From NCBI RefSeq assembly GCF_009876115.1, contig NZ_WWSY01000027.1, positions 1 to 9,325 on the forward strand: 9,325 nt of DNA, given 5' to 3'. The stretch comes from Collinsella aerofaciens (GTDB lineage: Bacteria > Actinomycetota > Coriobacteriia > Coriobacteriales > Coriobacteriaceae). Position 1 is the first letter of the stretch. Each line of letters opens with the position of its first letter. Shown piece by piece: positions 1-5,997 of the stretch. Made by a program: the position numbers and the translations under genes. The notes beneath the pieces are model-generated. The model was not told the origin of the DNA. It was given only the letters and a program-made list of their open reading frames with translations, and did no database searches.

Positions 1-15
1 TGACTACCCAATGAC

Positions 16-37
16 TACTCTGTGGTTACTCTGTGGT
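16..37. repeat. 11-bp tandem duplication spanning the deacetylase stop codon
   Basis: TACTCTGTGGT occurs twice back to back (16-26 and 27-37). The stop codon of the deacetylase gene (26-28 on the minus strand) sits at the junction of the two copies. A small slippage duplication is the simplest reading. Confidence 0.6.
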
Positions 38-1432
38 GTCTTCGTCCTCGGCAGGTTGGGGGAACACGGCGTCCTTGGGCATGGTGGCCTTCGTCAGCGA
101 GGTGAGCTTTTTGCTCAGCGACGTGTCCGTCTTGACCAGGTCGCTGAGCGTCACGATCTTGTAGCCGTCGGCAATGAGGCCGTCGATAATCTGCGGCAGC
201 GCCTCGAGCGTCTGCTCGGCGCATTCGTCTCTATCGGTGAGCAGCACGATATTGCCCGGCGTCACCGAATCGAGCACCGTCGAGACCTGCTCGTCGGCAC
301 CGTTGAGCAGCCAGTCGCCCGAGTCAATATTCCACGAGACCACGGCGGAGACCAGGTCCATCGCATCAATCCAGTTTTGCTCGTCAAAGGCAGCGTAGGG
401 AGCACGCAGTAGCATCGTCTTCACGCCGGTCGCCGACTTAATCGCATCGGTGCCTTTCGTGATCTGTTCGCGTACCGCCTCACGGTCCTGACCCTTGAGC
501 GAATCGTCGCTGTAGCTGTTGGATCCGATCTCGCACCCGGCATCGACAATCGCCTTGGCCGTGGCAGGCGAGGCCTCGGCCGCATCGCCCGAAAGGAAGA
601 ACGTCGCGGTGACGCCCTTTTCCTTGAGCACCTGCAAGATCTGTTTGGTGGCGCCGCTCGGACCCTCGTCAAACGTCAGCGCCACGTACTTTTTGTTGCC
701 CTTGGGCGCCACGCTGGCGCACGCAACAACGCAATCGGTGGCGGACACAACCTCGCCGCGGTCTTGCGTCTTGCCCGACTGCTCACCAACCCACACCTCG
801 GAGCGGCCCTGGACACCCCACGTCTGCACATACTCGATAGCGCCCGTGCCCTCGACCTTGAGCTTGGGCTCGATAACCGTAGCCTGAACCTCGTGCTTCT
901 CGTAGGTGTTACGGCCATCCTTGACCGTCACCTTCTCGCCGCCCTCGAGTTCGCGGCTATCCCATTTGCCCTGCTTCACGCGCTTGCCGTCGACCTTCAC
1001 CGACAGCTTTTCGCCCCCATGGCGCTTGAGCACGCTGTCATCGACGGCCAGCAGGTCGCCTGCGTCGTAGGTGTCAGTCAACTCCTGGTCGTCGATGAGA
1101 TTCTGCAGCGTAGAGCCCACGCGCACCGCGGTCTTCTGGCCGTTAAGTTCCACGTCCACGCTGCGGTTGACGTAGCCCACGACGGCAGCGATAAACAGCA
1201 CGAGCGCGCAACCCACGGCGATGAGCGCATAGGGCAGGCGAGACGAACGACGGGGTGTGCGGCTGTTGCCGATGCGAGCGCTGCGATCGCTAAAGCCGCG
1301 GCTATGGTTGAGATACATCGCGCCGGGCTTACGGTGACGCTTGCGCTGACCGCTGGGCAGCTGCCCCAGGTCGCGGCGCGCCGTCGGACGCGCACCCGAA
1401 CGCCCGTTTAAGTTGGATCCGTTTTGGCGCAT
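26..1432 (-). CDS. Membrane-anchored polysaccharide deacetylase (NodB) homologue with degenerate active site
   Basis: The 468-residue protein has a basic cytoplasmic N-terminus (1-66), one membrane helix (about 67-89), an extracellular beta-rich linker (about 92-230, beginning VDVELNGQKT, resembling the DUF348/G5-type modules of wall proteins) and a NodB-fold domain (about 247-433). By family, NodB domains remove acetyl groups from peptidoglycan or chitin-like sugars outside the cell. The fold motifs are visible: TFDEGP (253-258), RAPY (343-346), DSGDW (370-374) and LLTD (397-400). However, key residues differ from the family: the second metal-site Asp is Glu256, the two motif-2 histidines align with Asn305 and Asp309, and the motif-5 His is Thr399. 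Asp255 is kept. It may therefore be a pseudoenzyme or use an altered site. The start is supported by a GGGAGG sequence 4 bases before the ATG. Family assignment is firm; enzymatic activity is doubtful. Confidence 0.88.
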   Translation of the reverse strand: MRQNGSNLNGRSGARPTARRDLGQLPSGQRKRHRKPGAMYLNHSRGFSDRSARIGNSRTPRRSSRLPYALIAVGCALVLFIAAVVGYVNRSVDVELNGQKTAVRVGSTLQNLIDDQELTDTYDAGDLLAVDDSVLKRHGGEKLSVKVDGKRVKQGKWDSRELEGGEKVTVKDGRNTYEKHEVQATVIEPKLKVEGTGAIEYVQTWGVQGRSEVWVGEQSGKTQDRGEVVSATDCVVACASVAPKGNKKYVALTFDEGPSGATKQILQVLKEKGVTATFFLSGDAAEASPATAKAIVDAGCEIGSNSYSDDSLKGQDREAVREQITKGTDAIKSATGVKTMLLRAPYAAFDEQNWIDAMDLVSAVVSWNIDSGDWLLNGADEQVSTVLDSVTPGNIVLLTDRDECAEQTLEALPQIIDGLIADGYKIVTLSDLVKTDTSLSKKLTSLTKATMPKDAVFPQPAEDEDTTE

Positions 1433-1453
1433 GTGCCCTCCCCCATAAACACA

Positions 1454-1483
1454 GCAAGCCGGAGCAACAGGTCTCCGGCTTGC
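1454..1483 (-). terminator. Hairpin between the PRC-barrel and deacetylase genes, possible weak terminator
   Basis: A perfect 11-bp stem (1454-1464 with 1473-1483, GCAAGCCGGAG against CTCCGGCTTGC) encloses an 8-base loop. It lies 22 bases past the PRC-barrel stop codon and 22 bases before the deacetylase start. In the minus-strand transcript it is followed by CTGTGTTTATGG, a poor U-tract. It could therefore be a leaky terminator or an RNA-stabilising or attenuating hairpin. No clear promoter is visible between it and the deacetylase gene, so some read-through is likely. Confidence 0.55.
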
Positions 1484-1504
1484 CTCCCATCATTTGGTAC
1501 GTCG

Positions 1505-2260
1505 CTATTTTGTAGCTTTTGACGAGCCTCCGCTCGCCTTTTGGTATTCGTCCTTAAAGGCCTTGAACATGCCGCGCGTCTTGCCGAGCTGCTTGCCCAG
1601 TGCGCGACTGCCCTTGTCCACGGCAACCGATCCCTTGTCGTCGAGCACCTTGGCGCCCTTCTTGACCTTATCGCCCACCACGACGCTTGCCTCGGCAGCC
1701 TTTGCGGCGGCGCCGCCCGAATACCCGAGCGACTTGACCTCGTCCGAGACGACCATCGCGCCGTTCTCGTAGCCGCGCAGCATCGTCGGCGGCACCTGCG
1801 TGTCACCAACCAAAACACTCGAAGCAGCACCGGCGGTCACATAGAATGCCTGCACGATGCCCGAGCGTGGCTTGAACTCAACGTCCGAGCAATAGCCCAC
1901 GACGTCGCCCGATTCCGTGCGCACGTCCATACCGACCCAGATGATGCAATCGTCCAGGTTGATGTCGAGGCGCTTGGCGGCGGCGGCATCGTACGTGTCC
2001 TTGACGTCATCGACCGCAATGGCGCCCTCGTAGACACCAATGGCGTCGAGCGCTACGAATCGGTCGGGACGCTCGATCATGCCCGCGATATCGGACTGGC
2101 GGACCATAAAGCCGACCACGCGCGTACCGCCCGGGGTAAAGACCGGAAAGTGAATCTTTCCGAGCTTTTTAGGGCTGCGCGGCGTGCCGTCCTTTTTGGT
2201 GCGCTTGTCCTCGGTAGGCTTGCGATAGATCTTGGCGCCGACAAAATCCCCGGCGCGCAT
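1505..2260 (-). CDS. PRC-barrel domain protein
   Basis: This 251-residue protein appears soluble, with no signal peptide or membrane helix. It shows two PRC-barrel-like stretches: residues 1 to about 85 (start MRAGDFVGAKIYR, then KIHFPVFTPGGTRVVGFMVR) and about 100-170 (DDCIIWVGMDVRTESGDVVG, followed by a second strand set). PRC barrels are small beta-barrels found in RimM, in photosynthetic reaction centre subunit H and in many stand-alone proteins of unclear role. The C-terminal third (about 180-251) is rich in Lys, Ala and Gly and looks helical or flexible. The ATG overlaps the TAA of the upstream ytxH-like gene by one base (TAATG), with GAGG four bases before the start, so the two are probably translationally coupled and function together. 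The precise role is unknown. Confidence 0.8.
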   Translation of the reverse strand: MRAGDFVGAKIYRKPTEDKRTKKDGTPRSPKKLGKIHFPVFTPGGTRVVGFMVRQSDIAGMIERPDRFVALDAIGVYEGAIAVDDVKDTYDAAAAKRLDINLDDCIIWVGMDVRTESGDVVGYCSDVEFKPRSGIVQAFYVTAGAASSVLVGDTQVPPTMLRGYENGAMVVSDEVKSLGYSGGAAAKAAEASVVVGDKVKKGAKVLDDKGSVAVDKGSRALGKQLGKTRGMFKAFKDEYQKASGGSSKATK

Positions 2261-2649
2261 TATGCCTCGGTCGAGGGCTCCGCAGCCTCGGTATCAGCCT
2301 CGACGGCGTTCTCGACCACGACGTCGGCGGCAGGCGTCACGTTGCCGCCCGAAATGGCGTCGTTGAGCTGCTCGCGCAGCTGGTCCATGCGCTCGCGGGC
2401 CAGGTCGACCTTGGCGCGCAGGTCGTCGGTCTTGGCGTCGACCATCGGGCCAAAGTCATTCACCGCAGCACGGGCCTCCTCGGCGCTGTGCTCGTAGGTG
2501 TCGCGCATATTGTCCCAGGCGTCGTTGGCGATATCGGCAGCCATGGCGCGGGTCTCGGCGCCCGAGCGCGGGGCCAGAGCAACGCCGACAATAGCGCCGG
2601 CAGCGGCACCAAAAAGTGCGCCGGAGACAAAGCTGAAAGTCTTACCCAT
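2260..2649 (-). CDS. YtxH-like membrane-anchored small protein
   Basis: The 129-residue protein has an N-terminal Gly/Ala-rich membrane segment (about residues 5-26, FSFVSGALFGAAAGAIVGVA) followed by LAPRSGAETR, the hallmark of YtxH/general-stress-type proteins. A charged helix, possibly a coiled coil (about 30-100), and an acidic Ala/Glu tail follow. YtxH proteins are found in many Gram-positive bacteria and are often stress-induced, but have no defined biochemical activity. Two ATGs (2655 and 2649) fit the AGGAGAGG ribosome-binding region. I chose 2649 because the spacing (7-10 bases) is better than the 4 or fewer for 2655; the alternative adds only two residues. It is coupled by TAATG overlap to the PRC-barrel gene, and has its own TATAAT-type promoter candidate about 50 bases upstream. 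Confidence 0.82.
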   Translation of the reverse strand: MGKTFSFVSGALFGAAAGAIVGVALAPRSGAETRAMAADIANDAWDNMRDTYEHSAEEARAAVNDFGPMVDAKTDDLRAKVDLARERMDQLREQLNDAISGGNVTPAADVVVENAVEADTEAAEPSTEA

Positions 2650-2666
2650 GATCATTCCTCTCCTGC

Positions 2667-2682
2667 GGGCACGTCGGTGCCC
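2667..2682 (-). promoter_or_regulatory. Leader hairpin just upstream of the ytxH-like ribosome-binding site
   Basis: GGGCAC (2667-2672) pairs perfectly with GTGCCC (2677-2682) across a 4-base loop. It ends two bases before the AGGAGAGG ribosome-binding sequence (2657-2664). A compact stem here could stabilise the transcript or affect ribosome access. The function is inferred only from its position. Confidence 0.4.
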
Positions 2683-2700
2683 ACCGTTTGAATGCTGTCC

Positions 2701-2706
2701 ATTATA
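2701..2706 (-). promoter_or_regulatory. -10 box of the ytxH-PRC promoter candidate
   Basis: The minus strand reads TATAAT, a perfect sigma-70-type -10 element, placing transcription start near 2694 and giving a leader of about 45 bases. No good -35 hexamer lies 16-18 bases upstream, so the promoter may need an activator, or be read by another sigma factor. It implies that ytxH and the PRC gene can be expressed apart from the upstream genes. Confidence 0.5.
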
Positions 2707-2785
2707 CCCGCAGCGCATCACTTGCCGCTCCGCTCATCTGTGTACGGCAAAGGCGCAGGTACGTGATGGTGATAAACGCGTAGGC

Positions 2786-3619
2786 CTACTCCTGAGGCAT
2801 AGACGGCATGGCCACCGTGGCACCCGGGTCCTCGCCGGCGCCGTCCACGAGCGGCAGGCCGCCCTCATGCGCAGGTCCTGCCGGAACCGTCGCCGCACCG
2901 CCAAAGACGGCAGCGGAGGCCTCGTGGTTCTCGGCAACCGCACCCTCGGTATCAATCGCCACCTGGGGCTCGTCGTCAAAGTTGGGGACGCCCTGGGGCT
3001 CGGTGGGAACGGGCTCGGCGGTCGCATCGGCAACGGGCTCGGCGTCGACCGGCACATCGCCCTCGTCAGCGCCCTCGTCCTCGGCAGCATCTTCGCCGTT
3101 CGCAGCGGCGACGGCCTCGTGAGGATCCTTGCCCTCGGCCTCGGCGCGCATGCCCAGCACCAGGTTGCGCAGGCCCGCGACCGTGCCCTCCACGTCGGGG
3201 GCAGGCTGGTCGGCGTGCAGGTACGCCCAGTCCATCATAAAGGTGGCCGAAGACAGCGCACCGATGGCCAGCGCGTCGTCGGGACACGAAAGCTCAACCT
3301 CAAAAACGCGCTCGTCGTGCTCGCTTACGCGCGTGCGGCCGCACGAGATGCTACCGGCAAGACCGGTCTCGTTCATGAGCTCGACCGTCACATGCTCAAG
3401 CAGATGGCAAAGCTCGGTCTGGCCCATGCAGTCCTGGAACTCGCGGCCGGAATCACCCAGGCACAGGTGCTTGGCAATCGCCGGCACCAGGTAATACACG
3501 CGCGCCGTAGCCTCGATATCCTCCGAGGTCATGAGCGGCATGCCGGGGTTCACCAGCACGTGCGCGCAGATCTTGTCCTCGCTGACGGTGACCTTAAGGA
3601 TGTTAAACAGGCCTGCCAT
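2786..3619 (-). CDS. Stand-alone cyanophycin synthetase N-domain-like protein with acidic tail
   Basis: The 277-residue protein has no signal peptide or membrane helix. Residues 1 to about 135 resemble the N-terminal domain of cyanophycin synthetase (CphA): a segment ending LVPAIAKHLC, then LCHLLEHVTVELMNETGL (70-87), GRTR (94-97) and VFEVE (105-109), matching the CphA order (G)HIVEHIALELQ, GRTR, YNVVYEY. The ATP-grasp and Mur-ligase parts of CphA are absent, so it cannot be a full synthetase. H72-x-x-E75-H76 is an HxxEH motif; as I recall, in some CphA1 enzymes this domain has a hydrolase site related to inverted-zincin peptidases. Residues about 160-277 are low-complexity, rich in Ala, Glu, Asp and Pro, and probably disordered. 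The start has AGGGGAG shortly upstream. It lies 24 bases after the CorC-type gene, so the two are probably co-transcribed. The substrate is unknown; homology is moderately sure and activity is a guess. Confidence 0.7.
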   Translation of the reverse strand: MAGLFNILKVTVSEDKICAHVLVNPGMPLMTSEDIEATARVYYLVPAIAKHLCLGDSGREFQDCMGQTELCHLLEHVTVELMNETGLAGSISCGRTRVSEHDERVFEVELSCPDDALAIGALSSATFMMDWAYLHADQPAPDVEGTVAGLRNLVLGMRAEAEGKDPHEAVAAANGEDAAEDEGADEGDVPVDAEPVADATAEPVPTEPQGVPNFDDEPQVAIDTEGAVAENHEASAAVFGGAATVPAGPAHEGGLPLVDGAGEDPGATVAMPSMPQE

Positions 3620-3643
3620 AACTCTCCCCTACTCTTCCTTGTC

Positions 3644-5017
3644 CTACTCGTCGCCGTCGTGCGGATTCGCGGAACCCGCACCCGACGTCGTCGGCTCGTC
3701 TACCGAAGACTCGGAATCCTTCTTATCGGTTTCGGCCGGAGCGATCACGCGAATGAGCGAGATGCGCTGGCCACGCATCGACTGCACTTTAAACTTGTAC
3801 CCCGCAACCTCAAACACCTCTCCGATGTCGGGCACCGAGTCGCAAAGCTCCAAAATCCAGCCGGCGATGGTCTCATAATCATCGCTTTCCTCAAGCGGCC
3901 AACCAAGCTCAATCGCGTCATCGCACGAAAAACGCCCATCAACGAGCCACTCGCGGCGCGAAAGGCGCGTGAGATACTTGTTGTCGGGGTCGAACTCGTC
4001 CTCGATCTCGCCGACGATCTCCTCGACGATGTCCTCGATAGTGATAATGCCGGCCGTGCCGCCGTACTCGTCCACGACCACCACGATCTGGTCGTGCGAG
4101 GTCTGCATCTCGGACAGCAGCGGCAGGATGTCCTTGGTGTCGGGCACAAAGGTGGCGTCGCGCAAAAAGCCGGCGATGGGCTGGTCGCCCTTGCCGTCGA
4201 GCGCGGGCTGAATCAGGTCCTTGATGTGCGCGATGCCGGCGACGTTGTCGGGATCCTCGTGATAGACGGGGATGCGGCTAAAGCCGGTCTGGCGCATGGT
4301 GGACAGCACGTCGGCGACCGTCTCGTCGTCCTCGCACATGGTGGTGTCCACGCGCGGCACCATGACCTCGCGGGCAACGGTGTCGCCCAGGTCGAAGATC
4401 TCGTGGATCATGCGCTTTTCCTCGTCGAGCAGGTCGTCCTGCTCCGAGACCATGTACTTGATCTCTTCTTCCGAGACGTTCTGACGGTCGTCGGCACTCT
4501 TGATGCGCAGGATGCGGGCCAGGCCATCGGAGCAAGCGCCGGTCAGCCACACGAGCGGACGAGCGATCTTTTGGAAAAACGACAACGGCCCCACGACCTG
4601 CTTGGACACGCCTTCGGCGTTGGCCAGGCCGATGCGCTTGGGCACAAGCTCGCCGATCACGATGGACACGAAGGCGACCGCGACGGTGATGATGACCGGC
4701 GCCAGGCCGCGCGCGATGGCGGAAAGCGGCGCGATGCCAAAGCTCATGAGCCACGTGGCGAGCGGGTCGGACAGACTCGTCGAGGCGACGGCGGACGAGG
4801 CGAAGCCCACGAGCGTGATGGCGACCTGGATGGTGGCGAGCAGCTGGTCGGAGTCGGCAGCCAGCTTAATGGCACGCTCGGCGCGCTTGTCGCCTTCCTC
4901 GGCCTCGTGCTCCAGCACGGCGCGCTTGGCCGTGGTGAGCGCCATCTCGGACATAGAGAAGTAGCCGTTGATGAGGGTCAAAACGAGGGTGGTGATAAGG
5001 GAGATGGTTATGTCCAT
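3644..5017 (-). CDS. CNNM/CorC (HlyC/CorC) family transporter with CBS pair
   Basis: The 457-residue protein has the full family layout. A CNNM/DUF21 membrane domain covers about residues 3-170, with helices near 3-20, 58-80, 98-122 and 140-162 and the conserved motifs GYFSMSEMAL and IGELVPKRIGLAN. Two CBS domains follow (about 216-270 and 283-340; VMVPRVD, SRIPVY, VVDEYGGTAGIITIEDIVEE). A CorC_HlyC domain (about 348-425) ends the folded part, and a polar tail (426-457) closes it. Family members transport or regulate divalent cations, chiefly Mg2+ efflux, with CBS domains sensing ATP-Mg; the name hemolysin C is historical. I set the start at 5017 because the family sequence begins there; the best GGAGG is 15 bases upstream, a long spacing, with a weaker GAG 9 bases away. 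The longer open frame to 5254 overlaps the preceding gene and shows no family similarity. Confidence 0.92.
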   Translation of the reverse strand: MDITISLITTLVLTLINGYFSMSEMALTTAKRAVLEHEAEEGDKRAERAIKLAADSDQLLATIQVAITLVGFASSAVASTSLSDPLATWLMSFGIAPLSAIARGLAPVIITVAVAFVSIVIGELVPKRIGLANAEGVSKQVVGPLSFFQKIARPLVWLTGACSDGLARILRIKSADDRQNVSEEEIKYMVSEQDDLLDEEKRMIHEIFDLGDTVAREVMVPRVDTTMCEDDETVADVLSTMRQTGFSRIPVYHEDPDNVAGIAHIKDLIQPALDGKGDQPIAGFLRDATFVPDTKDILPLLSEMQTSHDQIVVVVDEYGGTAGIITIEDIVEEIVGEIEDEFDPDNKYLTRLSRREWLVDGRFSCDDAIELGWPLEESDDYETIAGWILELCDSVPDIGEVFEVAGYKFKVQSMRGQRISLIRVIAPAETDKKDSESSVDEPTTSGAGSANPHDGDE

Positions 5018-5054
5018 CGGGAGTTTCTCGAACCTCCAAGATTCGGGACGTCGG

Positions 5055-5082
5055 ATTAAAACGTTGACGGCGGATACGGCAA
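5055..5082 (-). promoter_or_regulatory. Possible promoter before the CorC-type gene
   Basis: On the minus strand TTGCCG (5082-5077) and TTTAAT (5060-5055) are separated by 16 bases and match the sigma-70 consensus at 4/6 and 5/6 positions. They lie in the 110-base gap between the hemolysin III gene and the CorC-type gene. This would let the transporter be expressed independently. Confidence 0.35.
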
Positions 5083-5127
5083 TTGCACCGGCGCCCAAAC
5101 AAGGACACGGGCGCGCAGGCGTGGTCG

Positions 5128-5811
5128 CTAGATTACGAAGAGGATCACCGCCATGAACTGGAAGATGCTGCCGGCGAGTACCCACAGGTGAAACACGCTG
5201 TGAAGATAGCGCACGTTTTTGGCGATATAGAACGGCACGCCCGCGGTGTAGCACACGCCGCCGACGGCGAGCAGGGCAAGTGCCACGGGGTTGAGCAGCG
5301 CCACAAGTTCAGGCAGCTTAAAGACAACGAGCCAGCCCATCAGCAGATAGACCAGGCCGCTTACCCAATGCGGCTGGCGCTCGCGCAGGAAGCACTCGAG
5401 GGCGATGCCGATGATGGCGATGGCCCATACGGCAAAGAACAGCACAGCGCCGCCGTCGTTTGCGAGCGTGATGAGGCAAAACGGCGTATAGCTGCCGGCT
5501 ATGAGCAGGTAGATGCAGCTGTGATCGATGATGCGAAACACGCGCTTGGCGCGCGCGGGCTGAATCGCGTGGTAGAGCGTGGAGGCTAGGTATTCGAGGA
5601 TAATGCTGACGCCATAGACAATCGCCGCGGCCATGTGGGCCGGGCCTCCGCCGCGCAGGGCGGCGAATACGATCAGGAGCACCAGGCCCGCGATACCCAG
5701 CAGGCAGCCGACACCATGGGTGACGGAGTTCATGATCTCCTCACCCACCGTGTAGTGTGGAACGGCCGCGGTCTTGGGTCGCGGCTTAGAACTGTCGCTC
5801 GAATCGGACAT
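5128..5811 (-). CDS. Hemolysin III / TrhA (PAQR-type) membrane protein
   Basis: The 227-residue integral membrane protein has about seven hydrophobic helices and the conserved family residues: E24, SVTHG (29-33), STLYH (77-81), DHSCIYLLIAGSYTP (96-110) and H204-x3-H208 near the C-terminus. These His, Asp and Ser residues form the presumed metal site that the family shares with PAQR/ceramidase-like proteins. In Bacillus and E. coli relatives (YplQ, YqfA) the role is linked to membrane-lipid or unsaturated-fatty-acid homeostasis; true haemolysis is uncertain. I chose the ATG at 5811 over a TTG at 5829, because that TTG overlaps the GGAGG sequence (5827-5823), which instead serves the ATG at an 11-base spacing. 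The residues added by the TTG are not family-like. It is the first gene of the leftward group. Confidence 0.9.
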   Translation of the reverse strand: MSDSSDSSKPRPKTAAVPHYTVGEEIMNSVTHGVGCLLGIAGLVLLIVFAALRGGGPAHMAAAIVYGVSIILEYLASTLYHAIQPARAKRVFRIIDHSCIYLLIAGSYTPFCLITLANDGGAVLFFAVWAIAIIGIALECFLRERQPHWVSGLVYLLMGWLVVFKLPELVALLNPVALALLAVGGVCYTAGVPFYIAKNVRYLHSVFHLWVLAGSIFQFMAVILFVI

Positions 5812-5846
5812 GCCGGTTACATCCTCCAACGTAAAGAGTTCTCAAC

Positions 5847-5876
5847 ACTATATCAAAGCGTCTAGGTACGTGCGAA
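5847..5876 (-). promoter_or_regulatory. Possible promoter of the hemolysin III gene
   Basis: On the minus strand TATAGT (5852-5847, 5/6 match to TATAAT) lies 18 bases after TTCGCA (5876-5871, 4/6 match to TTGACA), just ahead of the hemolysin III gene. The -35 is weak; assignment rests mainly on position and the -10. Confidence 0.35.
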
Positions 5877-5918
5877 ATTTGCACCATACGTGACCCTTTG
5901 TTTACCCATTCTTTGCCT

Positions 5919-5932
5919 GTTGACGCATCAAC
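5919..5932 (+). promoter_or_regulatory. Operator-like palindrome 1, overlapping the -35 box
   Basis: GTTGACGCATCAAC is a 12/14 palindrome covering the -35 hexamer. It agrees at 11 of 14 positions with a second site at 5964-5977, and the three differences are all C to T. A repressor bound here would block the polymerase. The regulator is not in this window, as far as I can see. Confidence 0.5.
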
Positions 5933-5948
5933 GGCGAACGTCCATAAT
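5920..5948 (+). promoter_or_regulatory. Sigma-70-type promoter of the alpha/beta hydrolase gene
   Basis: TTGACG (5920-5925) and CATAAT (5943-5948) are separated by exactly 17 bases, each a 5/6 consensus match. Transcription would start near 5955, giving a leader of about 43 bases before the ATG at 5998. The -35 box lies inside one of two operator-like palindromes. Confidence 0.7.
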
Positions 5949-5963
5949 GCGCTTGCATTAAAT

Positions 5964-5977
5964 GTTGATGTATTAAC
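5964..5977 (+). promoter_or_regulatory. Operator-like palindrome 2, downstream of the transcription start
   Basis: GTTGATGTATTAAC repeats the pattern of the site at 5919-5932, starting 45 bases later, and lies between the predicted transcription start and the ribosome-binding sequence. It is nested in a wider dyad, ATGTT (5962-5966) with AACAT (5975-5979). Two similar sites flanking a -10 box suggest cooperative or looping repression. Confidence 0.45.
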
Positions 5978-5997
5978 ATCTTATAGGAAAGCTTCTT

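Noticed and set aside
2722..2750. TTGCCG/CGGCAA dyad as terminator of the CphA-N-like gene
   Set aside because: It has a 6-bp stem, a 17-base loop and no U-tract, too weak to call.
2498..5059. Very long plus-strand open frame (853 codons) antisense to three genes
   Set aside because: It runs opposite to the clearly recognisable YtxH, CphA-N-like and CorC-type genes; its product is low-complexity, rich in His, Arg, Gly and Val, with no domain. High GC codon bias opens antisense frames.
5018..5254. Longer N-terminus for the CorC-type protein, starting at 5254
   Set aside because: The extra 79 residues overlap the end of the hemolysin III gene, are Arg-rich and unlike the family, which begins with the membrane segment at 5017.
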